Shown here in pieces: positions 51,998-60,367 of a DNA stretch of 64,000 nt. The position numbers and the translations under genes were made by a program. The first letter of the stretch is position 1, and every line of letters starts with the position of its first letter. Source of the stretch: Chitinophaga filiformis (GTDB lineage: Bacteria; Bacteroidota; Bacteroidia; Chitinophagales; Chitinophagaceae); NCBI RefSeq assembly GCF_021646545.1, contig NZ_JAKIRP010000016.1, positions 62,001-126,000 of the forward strand. The letters are read 5' to 3'. The notes beneath the pieces are model-generated. The model worked only from the letters and a program-made list of their open reading frames with translations. It was not told where the DNA came from and searched no databases.

Positions 51998-52582
51998 TCA
52001 TCTCTCAATGCTTTGCCTGCGGATACGGCTTAATGTCTCAGGTGAAATACCCAGGTAAGAAGCAATCATTTGTTGCGGGAAGCGCTGTATGAGCGCAGGT
52101 TCCGTATTTACCAGCTCTTCATACCGCTCTCTGGCTGTATAGGCGATACTGCTGTGCAGGCGGCGTTGTGCGGCTATATGATAACGCTGGTCAATGATCC
52201 GCACCATTGTTACAACGGCAGGTACGGTATCTAATAAGCGCTGAAAAGCTTCATTGGTGATCAGTAAAAGCTCTGTGTCTTCCCATGCATCAATGTTGTA
52301 CCGGCTGGGAGTCAGCATAAAAAAACTTTCACGGTCTCCGACCCAGGATTCTTCCAGTCCCAGATTGATGACATATTCCGTTCCCCTGGCATCTACACTA
52401 TACTGCCGCATTGCTCCCTTAAGTATAAAGCCATAAAATTTGCAAACGTCCCCCTCCTGCAAAAGATATTGCTTTCGCCTTAGCCTCTTAAATGTAAATG
52501 CTTTCATGACTATCTCGAACTCGGTATCGGTTAAGGTAGTTGAAGCATAGCTATTAATATAAGACCGCAAAACCTCACTCAT
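51998..52582 (-). CDS. Crp/Fnr-family transcriptional regulator
   Basis: 194 residues: a cyclic-nucleotide-binding-like beta barrel (about 20-120, LRRKQYLLQEGDVCKFYGFILKGAMRQYSVD) and a C-terminal part ending MIASYLGISPETLSRIRRQ, the Crp HTH recognition helix. It has no Cys cluster, so it is not a classic Fnr oxygen sensor. This short form (about 190) is common in Bacteroidota. A 16-bp palindrome sits 53 bases upstream of the ATG. The ligand is unknown. Confidence 0.9.
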   Translation of the reverse strand: MSEVLRSYINSYASTTLTDTEFEIVMKAFTFKRLRRKQYLLQEGDVCKFYGFILKGAMRQYSVDARGTEYVINLGLEESWVGDRESFFMLTPSRYNIDAWEDTELLLITNEAFQRLLDTVPAVVTMVRIIDQRYHIAAQRRLHSSIAYTARERYEELVNTEPALIQRFPQQMIASYLGISPETLSRIRRQSIER

Positions 52583-52634
52583 CCTTTAAAGGTAGGAATT
52601 TTCCAAAAAGCTGCTATGACCTTATCATACAACC

Positions 52635-52650
52635 TTATATGATCATATAA
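52635..52650. promoter_or_regulatory. 16-bp perfect palindrome, candidate Crp/Fnr operator
   Basis: TTATATGATCATATAA, a perfect palindrome, lies 53 bases upstream of the Crp/Fnr gene start on the minus strand. Size and symmetry fit the site of a dimeric Crp/Fnr protein and suggest self-control. A second dyad (TGATAA-GTG-TTATCA) lies at 52842-52856 just after the peroxidase gene. Confidence 0.5.
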
Positions 52651-52880
52651 TTCCCTAACACTGTTCACCAAATGAAACCATTTGCCAGTAAGCATTTCCA
52701 GGATACAGCGTATTATCACGCAAAATCGTATTACGTATTTCTACGCAGATAAATTTACTGTAACAAGTAGACTGCGGAAAGTTTTCATATAGCCGGAGAA
52801 GTCATATCTATACCGTTTTAGCAAAGATTAACATGTTATACTGATAAGTGTTATCACACCTACATATACCCCCTGGTGCA

Positions 52881-54599
52881 TCAACGATCTTTGTCTGTCA
52901 GCGCTTCCATAAAAGCGATCAGCGCTTTCTTTTCATTTGCTGTGAGCTGAAGCGGCACTGCGGATAGTGTCTGGTTCGATACAGATAATCCGATGCCATT
53001 ACCTCCTCCCTTATCATAAAAATCAATCACTTGTTCCATATTGCGAAAAGCGCCATTATGCATGTAAGGGGCTGTCACGGCTGCATTTCGTACAGTAGGC
53101 GTTTTGAAAGCGCCTTTGTAAAAATCAATGGGAAAGAATGCCAGGCGCCCGCTATCTTCATCCTGCAACGGGTGAGCAAGATCGTCATTAGCAGGTGCTC
53201 CCAATACTTCAAATTCAGTTCTGTTATAAAGCGGTGGTATCAGTCCATTGAATAAGGGAGCGAAGTGACAAGTAGCGCATAGTCCTTTTCCCATGAACAG
53301 GTTCCCTCCTTCCCGTTGCTCATTTGTCAATGCTTTTTTATTGCCTGCCATGTAGTGATCAAAGGGTGAGTTGAAAGGCGCCAGCGTGCGCAGATAGGCC
53401 GCCAGGGCCGCCTGTACCTGCAACAGGGAAATGCTTCCATACGCAGGCATGTTGCGTAACCTTTGCAGGACAGTGTCATCATTGGCATTCATTTCCTGCG
53501 GACTATGCATCACTGCTTTTACCTGCTCCTCCAGGCTTTGCACCCTGCCGTCCCAGAACTGGGAATACTGGTAACCGGCGTATAAAAGGCCCGGCGTATG
53601 CCGTGGTAATTCCTTGTTATCTACAAAACTCCTGTTCCTGACAAGGCCATCTGTGAAATAACGTCCCGGCTGATGACAGGTAGCACAACTGCGGGTCGCA
53701 TTTCCTGACAGCGCTTTTTCAAAGAATAAACGTCTGCCAAGCGCAGTGTCTCCTGTTATGCCGTTGTGCGGGAAAACATCCGTTTTGAGTGCTGCAGGAC
53801 TAAAGAGATCATAGTTGCTATTCAGCAATAAACGTTGTAAAGGCAGGGCATAGTTTACCAGAAAAGACAGCCGGTCAAATGAGTCAAAATCCGGCTGCAT
53901 AGTCAGCATGCGAATGCCCGCTTGTAAGTAATATCTGATGCTGTCCTTTTTATCCAGATCCTGGTAAGGGGTCAGGATGGTATCAATGGCTTTCATGGCC
54001 GCCGCAGCCTCTGCTATACCGCTTTTTAGTAATGGTGCGTCATATCCTGTAATGTACAGGGTCATGATCCTTACCAGTTCCTGTTGTATGCTTTCCATTA
54101 CCCGGGGACTGGTAGCAGAGAACTGGTACAACAAAGCATTCAGGTCTTGTGCCGTCTGCACCAGCACGGCAGCTTGCGCGGCCAGTTCCTGTCTGTGCTG
54201 CCATACCTGTGGATCGTACAACAAGGCCTCTATCTGCTGCAGACCTACCGGTTCTTCATATTCGATATAAGGCTCTTCTATTTCATATTTGGCCGGCGCA
54301 TTAAAAACATAGGCTTCACTTGCGAAGAAATATTCCAGGAAGAAAGCGATAGACTTGTAACTGATCCTGCATTCACGCAGAGCCTGCCTTGCCGCCAATA
54401 AAGAGGTACTGTCACCGGCATGTAGCTGTTCTATACACTGCTGAAGCAGTACTGTCTTCTGCGCAAAGACAGGTTGCTGCCTTTTAAAATAGGCCACCAC
54501 TCCATCTGATAAAGAGGCATGGCGTTCCCCCTGAGATGTAAGTATTACTGCTATCAACAGCAATACACAAATACCGGGGAACGCCACTCGCCAACGCAT
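52881..54599 (-). CDS. Di-haem cytochrome c peroxidase with long N-terminal helical extension
   Basis: 572 residues from the ATG at 54599. An N-terminal hydrophobic signal/anchor is followed by about 250 helical residues, with EEPVGLQQIEALLYDP faintly like the GxHxxE region of imelysin/EfeO proteins. The C-terminal part is a MauG/CcpA-type di-haem domain with two CxxCH sites: SCATCHQPGRYFTDG (about 304) and LCATCHFAPLFNG (about 440). Such enzymes reduce hydrogen peroxide in the periplasm. It is second in an operon, 5 bases after the purple acid phosphatase stop. Typical family length is about 340, so the N-terminal extension is notable. Confidence 0.9.
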   Translation of the reverse strand: MRWRVAFPGICVLLLIAVILTSQGERHASLSDGVVAYFKRQQPVFAQKTVLLQQCIEQLHAGDSTSLLAARQALRECRISYKSIAFFLEYFFASEAYVFNAPAKYEIEEPYIEYEEPVGLQQIEALLYDPQVWQHRQELAAQAAVLVQTAQDLNALLYQFSATSPRVMESIQQELVRIMTLYITGYDAPLLKSGIAEAAAAMKAIDTILTPYQDLDKKDSIRYYLQAGIRMLTMQPDFDSFDRLSFLVNYALPLQRLLLNSNYDLFSPAALKTDVFPHNGITGDTALGRRLFFEKALSGNATRSCATCHQPGRYFTDGLVRNRSFVDNKELPRHTPGLLYAGYQYSQFWDGRVQSLEEQVKAVMHSPQEMNANDDTVLQRLRNMPAYGSISLLQVQAALAAYLRTLAPFNSPFDHYMAGNKKALTNEQREGGNLFMGKGLCATCHFAPLFNGLIPPLYNRTEFEVLGAPANDDLAHPLQDEDSGRLAFFPIDFYKGAFKTPTVRNAAVTAPYMHNGAFRNMEQVIDFYDKGGGNGIGLSVSNQTLSAVPLQLTANEKKALIAFMEALTDKDR

Positions 54600-54604
54600 A
54601 TGTT

Positions 54605-56170
54605 TTATTTTGTGGTAATGATCGTAAAAGTATCTTTCAGACAACTCTGGTTGTCCTGCACAGTGTATTCAGTTTTACCTGAGCGGGCCACAACCGTGAT
54701 GCTCCTGGTCTGCTGCTCCTTTTCGCTCCACTTGTAATTGCCCGTGAAGGAAGCGGTCAGCGTTACTTTACTTTTAGCTTTCACGCGCAATACAGTGTGT
54801 CTGTTCACTTCCTTCATCACCGTGAAATGGTCCCTGATCACACCATCCGCACAGATCCATTTCAGGTCAAGACGATTGCCCTGCACTTCGAGCAGCGTAG
54901 CGCCGCCATCTGTTGCATTGGCATACTGCATGGCATCGTGCGGATAGCCGGGCTGTGTACCTCCCAGCTTACCTGCAGAACCGCTCAGTACATATACGGT
55001 GCCCTGGTTGGAGCTATCTTTTACATATGGACAGGAATTGTCACTGCCGTCATACAATCCTGAGGACTGGCTTAAATTATGCTGTGCGGCACTGTATGTA
55101 GCCTCCATGCCGTAGTGCCCTTTCATCAGGCGGGTACGCTCGTAATCGTGGCTATGACCGCATAATACCATGTCTACGCCATAACGTTCCAGTATGCGGA
55201 TAAAATTCTCACGGATATGTACCAGCTCCATTTCTTTATCCGAATTGTGGGACCCCATCGTATAAGGAGGATGATGCCAGTAAGCTATCACCCATTGCTT
55301 ATTCTTATTCGCTTCCAGGTCACGCTTTACCCACTGCACCTGTGGACCGGCCGTATCATACAGACGGTATTGCTCGGCTTCTTTTCCGTAGGAATCCAGC
55401 GATAAAAAATGGATGTTCCCGATATCAAAAGAATAGAATGCCTGTGTATTGGAAGGTACTCCGCCAGATTCACCCTTTGTGGGCATGGTAAAGTTCTGAT
55501 AGTAGGCTGTCTGGTGTGTACGCTGTGCCTGCGCCACTGCACCCGGGAAGTCCCTGTCGTTATAGTCGTGGTTGCCCGGCGCCGGGAACATGGGATATTG
55601 CTTTAACAGGTCATCTTTGTATACATTAAAGAACTTCGCCTGAAACTCGGCATCTGTACCGCTGTTATAGGCATTATCGCCCAGCAGTATCCAGGCGTCC
55701 ATATAGTTTTCTCCCAGGTATTGCAGGACAGATCGTTTCACATTACGCTGGTTCACGGAATTATTTCCGCAATCGCCAAACACGCCGATGCGGTACATTC
55801 CTTCTTTGCCCTGTTCGGGCAGCGTGTAAAAATAATTGGCGCTGTCTCCCTGCAATACGCTGGTGAAATCGGCTATTTTATAGTAGTAACGGGTATGTGG
55901 CTGTAATCCTTCCAGTCGTACAATATGCTCTGTAGTTAGTGTGGAGTCATTGACAGTATGGTCTGTGCTTTCTTTTTTTTCACCATACTGCACCCTGCTC
56001 CTGGTAGCAGTATTGGTACGCCAGCGTATGGTCATACTATGTGCAGATCCGGCCTGCAGGTATGGTCCGCGGATCAATGATACGGTTGGTTCTTCCTCAG
56101 ACTGTGCTGCGGATACCAGGCTGCCTGTCATTAAAAAGCCTGCCAGCACGCAGGAACGTATTATACCCAT
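54605..56170 (-). CDS. Secreted purple acid phosphatase-like metallophosphoesterase
   Basis: 521 residues with a signal peptide (to about 22, VSAAQ). An N-terminal fibronectin III-like domain (about 30-118) is followed by the metallophosphatase domain with GVFGDCGNN, LLGDNAYNSG, APGNHDYND, AYWHHPPYT and VLCGHSHDYERT, the full ligand set of purple acid phosphatases. A small C-terminal domain of about 80 residues follows (TASFTGNYKWSEKEQQTRSITV). It releases phosphate from organic esters outside the cell membrane. It forms an operon with the peroxidase gene. Confidence 0.93.
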   Translation of the reverse strand: MGIIRSCVLAGFLMTGSLVSAAQSEEEPTVSLIRGPYLQAGSAHSMTIRWRTNTATRSRVQYGEKKESTDHTVNDSTLTTEHIVRLEGLQPHTRYYYKIADFTSVLQGDSANYFYTLPEQGKEGMYRIGVFGDCGNNSVNQRNVKRSVLQYLGENYMDAWILLGDNAYNSGTDAEFQAKFFNVYKDDLLKQYPMFPAPGNHDYNDRDFPGAVAQAQRTHQTAYYQNFTMPTKGESGGVPSNTQAFYSFDIGNIHFLSLDSYGKEAEQYRLYDTAGPQVQWVKRDLEANKNKQWVIAYWHHPPYTMGSHNSDKEMELVHIRENFIRILERYGVDMVLCGHSHDYERTRLMKGHYGMEATYSAAQHNLSQSSGLYDGSDNSCPYVKDSSNQGTVYVLSGSAGKLGGTQPGYPHDAMQYANATDGGATLLEVQGNRLDLKWICADGVIRDHFTVMKEVNRHTVLRVKAKSKVTLTASFTGNYKWSEKEQQTRSITVVARSGKTEYTVQDNQSCLKDTFTIITTK

Positions 56171-56314
56171 CTCCTTAATTTTTCTGCGAGGTAGTCATTT
56201 TAAAATACTATAGTACTACCGGATGTATGAATTAATTGTTAAATAAAAATGACTGCATACATGTAGCATAATCGCACATATAGCAGTCAACCTTATTTGA
56301 TGTAAAGATAAAGA

Positions 56315-56833
56315 CTAGAGTTTCAGTTTCAAACCCATTGTTTGTTTCATGGTCAGCAGGGCTTCGGCATTTCCCCTCGCATCATCCACAGGATGATGGG
56401 TGTGCGCTGAGCGCCGCAGGTGTTTAAAGGTTTTGAACATATCCTTCTCCATTCCCTTGTACACGCTTCCCAGGTTCTGGGAGCTGAACCCGAAAGGGTT
56501 TTCGCCCAGGAAATGATGAAAATACCAGCAGACGAACATCCAGTCAAAACCGTTATTGTCGCTGATGAAAATAGGTCTGTCTGTACATACGTTGCCGATC
56601 CACCGTTTGAAATCAGCCATTACTTTGCGGGGGTCGTCGAATGTAAGGGTCTCCGCCCGGGAATGCCCGGATACGGCAAGCGCCTCGGGTACAAACTTGT
56701 CTGATATCGGCTTTAATCTGCCGTAAAACGTCTTATCGAGGGCGTTGTCCACTTTAATAGCGCCCAGTGAGATCATTGAATAATCTCCGGGAATAGGCCC
56801 ATCGCTTTCCACATCAACCATTATATAGGCCAT
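56315..56833 (-). CDS. DEDDh-type 3'-5' exonuclease domain protein
   Basis: 172 residues with the DEDDh set: MVDVESDGPIPGDYSMISLGAI (first Asp-Glu), ISDNNGFDWMFVCWYFHHF (second Asp region) and HHPVDDARGNAEALLTMK (His and final Asp). It belongs to a small RNase T/DnaQ-like group. It could act on RNA or DNA 3' ends; the substrate is not known. It is monocistronic. Confidence 0.88.
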   Translation of the reverse strand: MAYIMVDVESDGPIPGDYSMISLGAIKVDNALDKTFYGRLKPISDKFVPEALAVSGHSRAETLTFDDPRKVMADFKRWIGNVCTDRPIFISDNNGFDWMFVCWYFHHFLGENPFGFSSQNLGSVYKGMEKDMFKTFKHLRRSAHTHHPVDDARGNAEALLTMKQTMGLKLKL

Positions 56834-57386
56834 GTCAAATTGTTTTTTCAGATAATAAAATTAAGTTTAAACAGGAGTACTGCCTGTTGGTGTTCCAGTC
56901 CTGCAAGGAGCCTGCTGATACTGTTTGTCTTAGCCGGGGTAAGGGGTATAAGGATCTTAAGGTGCTTTGCGCTGAAATACGTTGTTTATAAACGGCGGCA
57001 AAGATATAGATATTTTTATTTAATATCAAGATTCTGTATGGTGAATATTGCTGATGATACCTCGGTTTCAGGCTGGGACCACTGGCTGTAGTTCTTTGAA
57101 GCGCTAGCTATTGAACATCTGAAATAGTGTGGGCTTTTAAATATTAAATCCCGATCAATCGTACGGACAGCTTCAATCAACTAAGGCCAGTGCTTCCCAC
57201 CTGAAACCGCAGTACTTACAGACTTCCTCCTGTAGTGTGAATGCCATAAGACATCGGGATACCCATACAATTGACACGCATATACGACACATCTGAGGAA
57301 CAATTAACAGATTCTGTTGATTTCAGGTCCGAAGCCGAAACTTCAGGCGTTACACTGCTTCATTGATATTCCTGCTAAAACAGTAT
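56834..57386. other. 553-base intergenic region, no gene recognised
   Basis: Between the start of the exonuclease gene and the stop of dusB. All frames are broken into short pieces, no strong hairpin is evident, and no RNA family was recognised. It is unusually long for this window and could hold a decayed gene. Confidence 0.45.
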
Positions 57387-58424
57387 TTAAAGCGCACAAT
57401 TCTCGTGATAGTTGATCAATTTAATCGGAGTCTGGCTGAATTCAAAGCCGGCATACGCCTCTCCTATTTCATCCAGGACGGTCATAATTTCAAGTGGATC
57501 GGTAGGAGTGACCAATCTGCTTCTGAATGTTTTGAAGTCGGGCAATCCCTTCAGATAATTGAAATAATGCTTACGCATACTGTAAATACCCGCTACTTCG
57601 CCCTTCCATTGTACGGATTTTTCCAGCTGGCGCTTGCAAACGCCTATGCGTTCTTCCAGCGTGGGTGCTGCTAGCATCTCCCCTGTCCGCAGGTAGTGTT
57701 TTACCTCCCGGAAGATCCAGGGGTAACCTATCGCTGCCCTTCCAATCATAATACCATCTACGCCGTAGCGGTTTTTGTATTCCAGGGCTTTCTGTGGACT
57801 GTCAATATCTCCATTACCGAAAATCGGTATATGTATGCGGGGATTATTCTTCACTTTAGCGATCAGCTCCCAGTTGGCTTCGCCTTTATACATCTGGGTA
57901 CGGGTACGTCCGTGGATGGCGAGGGCTTTAATACCGGTGTCCTGGAGGCGTTCTGCTACTTCTTCAATGTTTTTGGTATCCTCATCCCAGCCGAGGCGGG
58001 TTTTAACCGTTACGGGCAGGCTGGTAGCCTTTACGCAGGCGGCAGTCAGCCGGACCATCAGATCAATATCCTTCAACACACCTGAACCGGCGCCCCTGCT
58101 CACAATCCCCTTAATAGGACAGCCAAAATTGATATCCAGAAGGTCTGGCTGCGTCATATCCACGATTTTGGCGGCCATAGACAGCTTTTCCTCGTCTCCT
58201 CCGAATATCTGTACCCCAACAGGGCGTTCCTCGTCAAAAATGGCTAGTTTCCGGCGACATTTGTCCGTATCCTTCACTAATCCATCGCTGGAAATGAACT
58301 CCGTATACATCAGGTCGGCCCCGTTCTCCCGGCACACAACGCGGAAGGGAGGATCGCTCACATCTTCCATAGGCGCCAGCAGTAAGGGGAAGTCGGGCAG
58401 CACAATATTGTCAATCTTTACCAA
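57387..58424 (-). CDS. dusB: tRNA-dihydrouridine synthase
   Basis: 345 residues if started at the TTG at 58424, which gives the usual family start VKIDNIVLPDFPLLLAPMEDVSDPPFR; no in-frame ATG is available, and an earlier TTG at 58520 would add 32 residues. The FMN-binding TIM barrel has LAPMEDVSDPPFR, DINFGCPIKG with the catalytic Cys, VKTRLGWD, ALAIHGRTRTQMYKG and GIMIGRAAIGYPWIF. It reduces uridines in the tRNA D-loop. Confidence 0.92.
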   Translation of the reverse strand: MVKIDNIVLPDFPLLLAPMEDVSDPPFRVVCRENGADLMYTEFISSDGLVKDTDKCRRKLAIFDEERPVGVQIFGGDEEKLSMAAKIVDMTQPDLLDINFGCPIKGIVSRGAGSGVLKDIDLMVRLTAACVKATSLPVTVKTRLGWDEDTKNIEEVAERLQDTGIKALAIHGRTRTQMYKGEANWELIAKVKNNPRIHIPIFGNGDIDSPQKALEYKNRYGVDGIMIGRAAIGYPWIFREVKHYLRTGEMLAAPTLEERIGVCKRQLEKSVQWKGEVAGIYSMRKHYFNYLKGLPDFKTFRSRLVTPTDPLEIMTVLDEIGEAYAGFEFSQTPIKLINYHENCAL

Positions 58425-58540
58425 GGTTGCTTGTTTATTTGAATCAAAGCGATGTCCGGATATCAGCCTCTTCAGGGACCGTAAAACGATCTTCGGGAGG
58501 TAAAATGAGTCACCGTCCAAATTGAAGGGGCAAAATTACA

Positions 58541-58570
58541 AAAAAAGGCGGGCCTCCTGAAGTCCCGCCT
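58541..58570 (-). terminator. Rho-independent terminator (minus strand)
   Basis: A 7-bp stem AGGCGGG/CCCGCCT (58546-58552 with 58564-58570), followed on the minus strand by seven T residues. It lies about 120 bases before the dusB start, so it ends a transcript coming from higher coordinates. Confidence 0.75.
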
Positions 58571-58786
58571 GAATGTTCAAAAAGTGTCTTTCAACTGGTT
58601 GTCCTGGTTGATATACTCATTGTTTCTTCACTGTCTATATAAACCATCATAAAGGCAAACATTCGCATGACTGCAATGTCTCCTGTTCCGGAGACATCTA
58701 TGATATCCCCCCTGAACCGCAATAGATTCCAAACATATTCTATGACAATCCAGGGAGGGGTATACTTATACCCAGGCTCAAAATAA

Positions 58787-58813
58787 AATAACCCGGCCAA
58801 AAGCCGGGTTATT
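58787..58813 (-). terminator. Terminator of the porin gene
   Basis: A perfect 11-bp stem (58787-58797 with 58803-58813) with loop CAAAA, 56 bases beyond the porin stop and followed on the minus strand by TTATTTT. Confidence 0.85.
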
Positions 58814-58868
58814 TATATGATGTTCAATAGCGATATTATTATTCTGCAGACCAACCGGTCTTTATTCA

Positions 58869-60197
58869 TCAGTTCAGGAACACCTGATACTGAAGAATAA
58901 AACTTCCTTTTCGATCAATCTTGAACGCATCCTGTGTGGCTGCATCCACCTGATATATGGGGCGGCTCTGGTAAGCAAAAGTCAATTTGGATGTATGCCC
59001 TTTCAGCAGCCAGCTGAAACCTCCATCCCAGAATGCCATATTATCTTTCAGTCTGTCGTAATGTGCATATTGTAAACTGGCGTAAGGCATAATGGTTGTC
59101 TTTCCGATCAGGTTATTTTTAAACTTATAACCCACCTGTCCGTACAACAGGTTACCGGTTCCAAAGGAAGGATAACCATTACCGCTGCCATTGAGGATAT
59201 CTGTCCTGGTTGTACCATTAGCGGGATTCATTGTAGCCTGGTTACGGATATAACCTCTACCCCAGTTGAAATTAATATAAGACGCATAAGCGCTCAGCGC
59301 CGTCCCCGTTGTTGCATTGATAGGCGCATCATAGTAGACGTCTACTGCGAAATGCTGCATATTGGTCTCTACGGTATCTCCGTTGTTACCCGCACGCCAC
59401 ATCGCATCAGGCTGGATCTGGAAACCGGCGCCGATATTAAATACTCTCCTGGTACCTAAGTAAGTACCGGTGGCGTATGCGGTAGTATTCGCTTCCTGAT
59501 CGAGGAACTGCCATTGGAAATATCCATGCCACTGCATTTTAGCAGGTTTGGCAGAAAAAGAAGAATGAGTACCAACGGTGGGCACATACCCATTGGATTT
59601 CTGTACCGCCATCGGACTGCTCATTACTACACGATAATCCAGTTTGCCCAGCTTACCTTTTGCATAGATGCTCAGCTTACGCAGGAACTGGTCTGTCACG
59701 TCGTTGGTGCTTTGCTCAAACAAAGGAGCATCAACCCCCATGATCGAACCAACTGAAGGAGCTGAAAAACGGCTCAGGCCATTCCAGGCGCTCAGACCAC
59801 CACCGAGGGATAAATGTTTTCTTACCACTTCATATTCACCGACGATATCATGAATGAAGAAACCAGCTTTCCTGTCGGAAGAATAGTTGAAGTTGTTCAT
59901 ACCGATCTGCGAATAGATAAACACACGGTCGGCAATTTGTCCGAAGGCCTGAAATCTCGCCCTTCTCACCCCAATGTCGGTAAAGTTGTCTTTCGCATAC
60001 CCGTTGATCGTAGTACCGGGGTTCATGTCTGTATTTCTGAGCCAGATCTGCGACACTAATGTGAACTTGAAGTAGTTACTGCCATCTTCGTTCAGCCAGA
60101 TCTTGCCGTCTTTAAATCCCTGGGAGTATGCACTCATTGTGCTTCCACTGATTAGCAGCGTACATGCTGTCAGTTTCAAGAGTTTTCTGATTTTCAT
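58869..60197 (-). CDS. OprO/OprP-like outer-membrane porin
   Basis: 442 residues. A signal peptide to about 26 (MSAYSQ) is followed by a beta-barrel rich in alternating aromatic and polar residues (FKFTLVSQIWLRNTD, RRARFQAFGQIADRVFIYSQIGMNNFNYS) ending in FILQYQVFLN. The pattern of the first 120 residues fits the phosphate-selective porin (OprO/OprP) group. The ligand cannot be told; the aromatic Phe/Tyr end is of outer-membrane type. It is monocistronic, with a duplicated leader and its own terminator. Confidence 0.85.
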   Translation of the reverse strand: MKIRKLLKLTACTLLISGSTMSAYSQGFKDGKIWLNEDGSNYFKFTLVSQIWLRNTDMNPGTTINGYAKDNFTDIGVRRARFQAFGQIADRVFIYSQIGMNNFNYSSDRKAGFFIHDIVGEYEVVRKHLSLGGGLSAWNGLSRFSAPSVGSIMGVDAPLFEQSTNDVTDQFLRKLSIYAKGKLGKLDYRVVMSSPMAVQKSNGYVPTVGTHSSFSAKPAKMQWHGYFQWQFLDQEANTTAYATGTYLGTRRVFNIGAGFQIQPDAMWRAGNNGDTVETNMQHFAVDVYYDAPINATTGTALSAYASYINFNWGRGYIRNQATMNPANGTTRTDILNGSGNGYPSFGTGNLLYGQVGYKFKNNLIGKTTIMPYASLQYAHYDRLKDNMAFWDGGFSWLLKGHTSKLTFAYQSRPIYQVDAATQDAFKIDRKGSFILQYQVFLN

Positions 60198-60202
60198 TTT
60201 CG

Positions 60203-60350
60203 TTTACTTTCTTTTCGCAGCGTACAGTGTAGGTTACCCCAGGACTGTCATGCAGTCAATTTTAAAAAATAATTTCCACTTCCCTTTACTCTCTTTTTGC
60301 AGAGTACAGTGTAGGTTGCCCCGGACTGCCATGCAGCCAATTTAAAAATA
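60203..60350. repeat. Two-copy direct repeat upstream of the porin gene
   Basis: Copies 60203-60271 and 60285-60350 share TTTACT-TCTTTT-GCAG, then GTACAGTGTAGGTT and GACTG-CATGCAG-CAATTT, with a period of 82 bases. The first copy starts 6 bases upstream of the porin ATG, so the promoter or leader has been duplicated. It probably carries a regulator site. Confidence 0.8.
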
Positions 60351-60367
60351 TTATAGTTGTATATGAC

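Larger units (their letters stand above)
58425..58868. other. Intergenic region with two minus-strand terminators and a foldable stretch
   Basis: Between dusB and the porin gene. It contains the porin terminator at 58787-58813, a second T-tailed terminator at 58541-58570, and between them a perfect 8-bp hairpin (58676-58683 with 58690-58697). A 69-codon frame here has only a TTG start and poor composition. A small RNA or small gene is possible. Confidence 0.45.

Noticed and set aside
58591..58800. 69-codon minus-strand frame between the two terminators
   Set aside because: It has only a TTG start, begins inside the porin terminator stem, and shows no recognisable motif; kept only as part of the orphan-unit finding.
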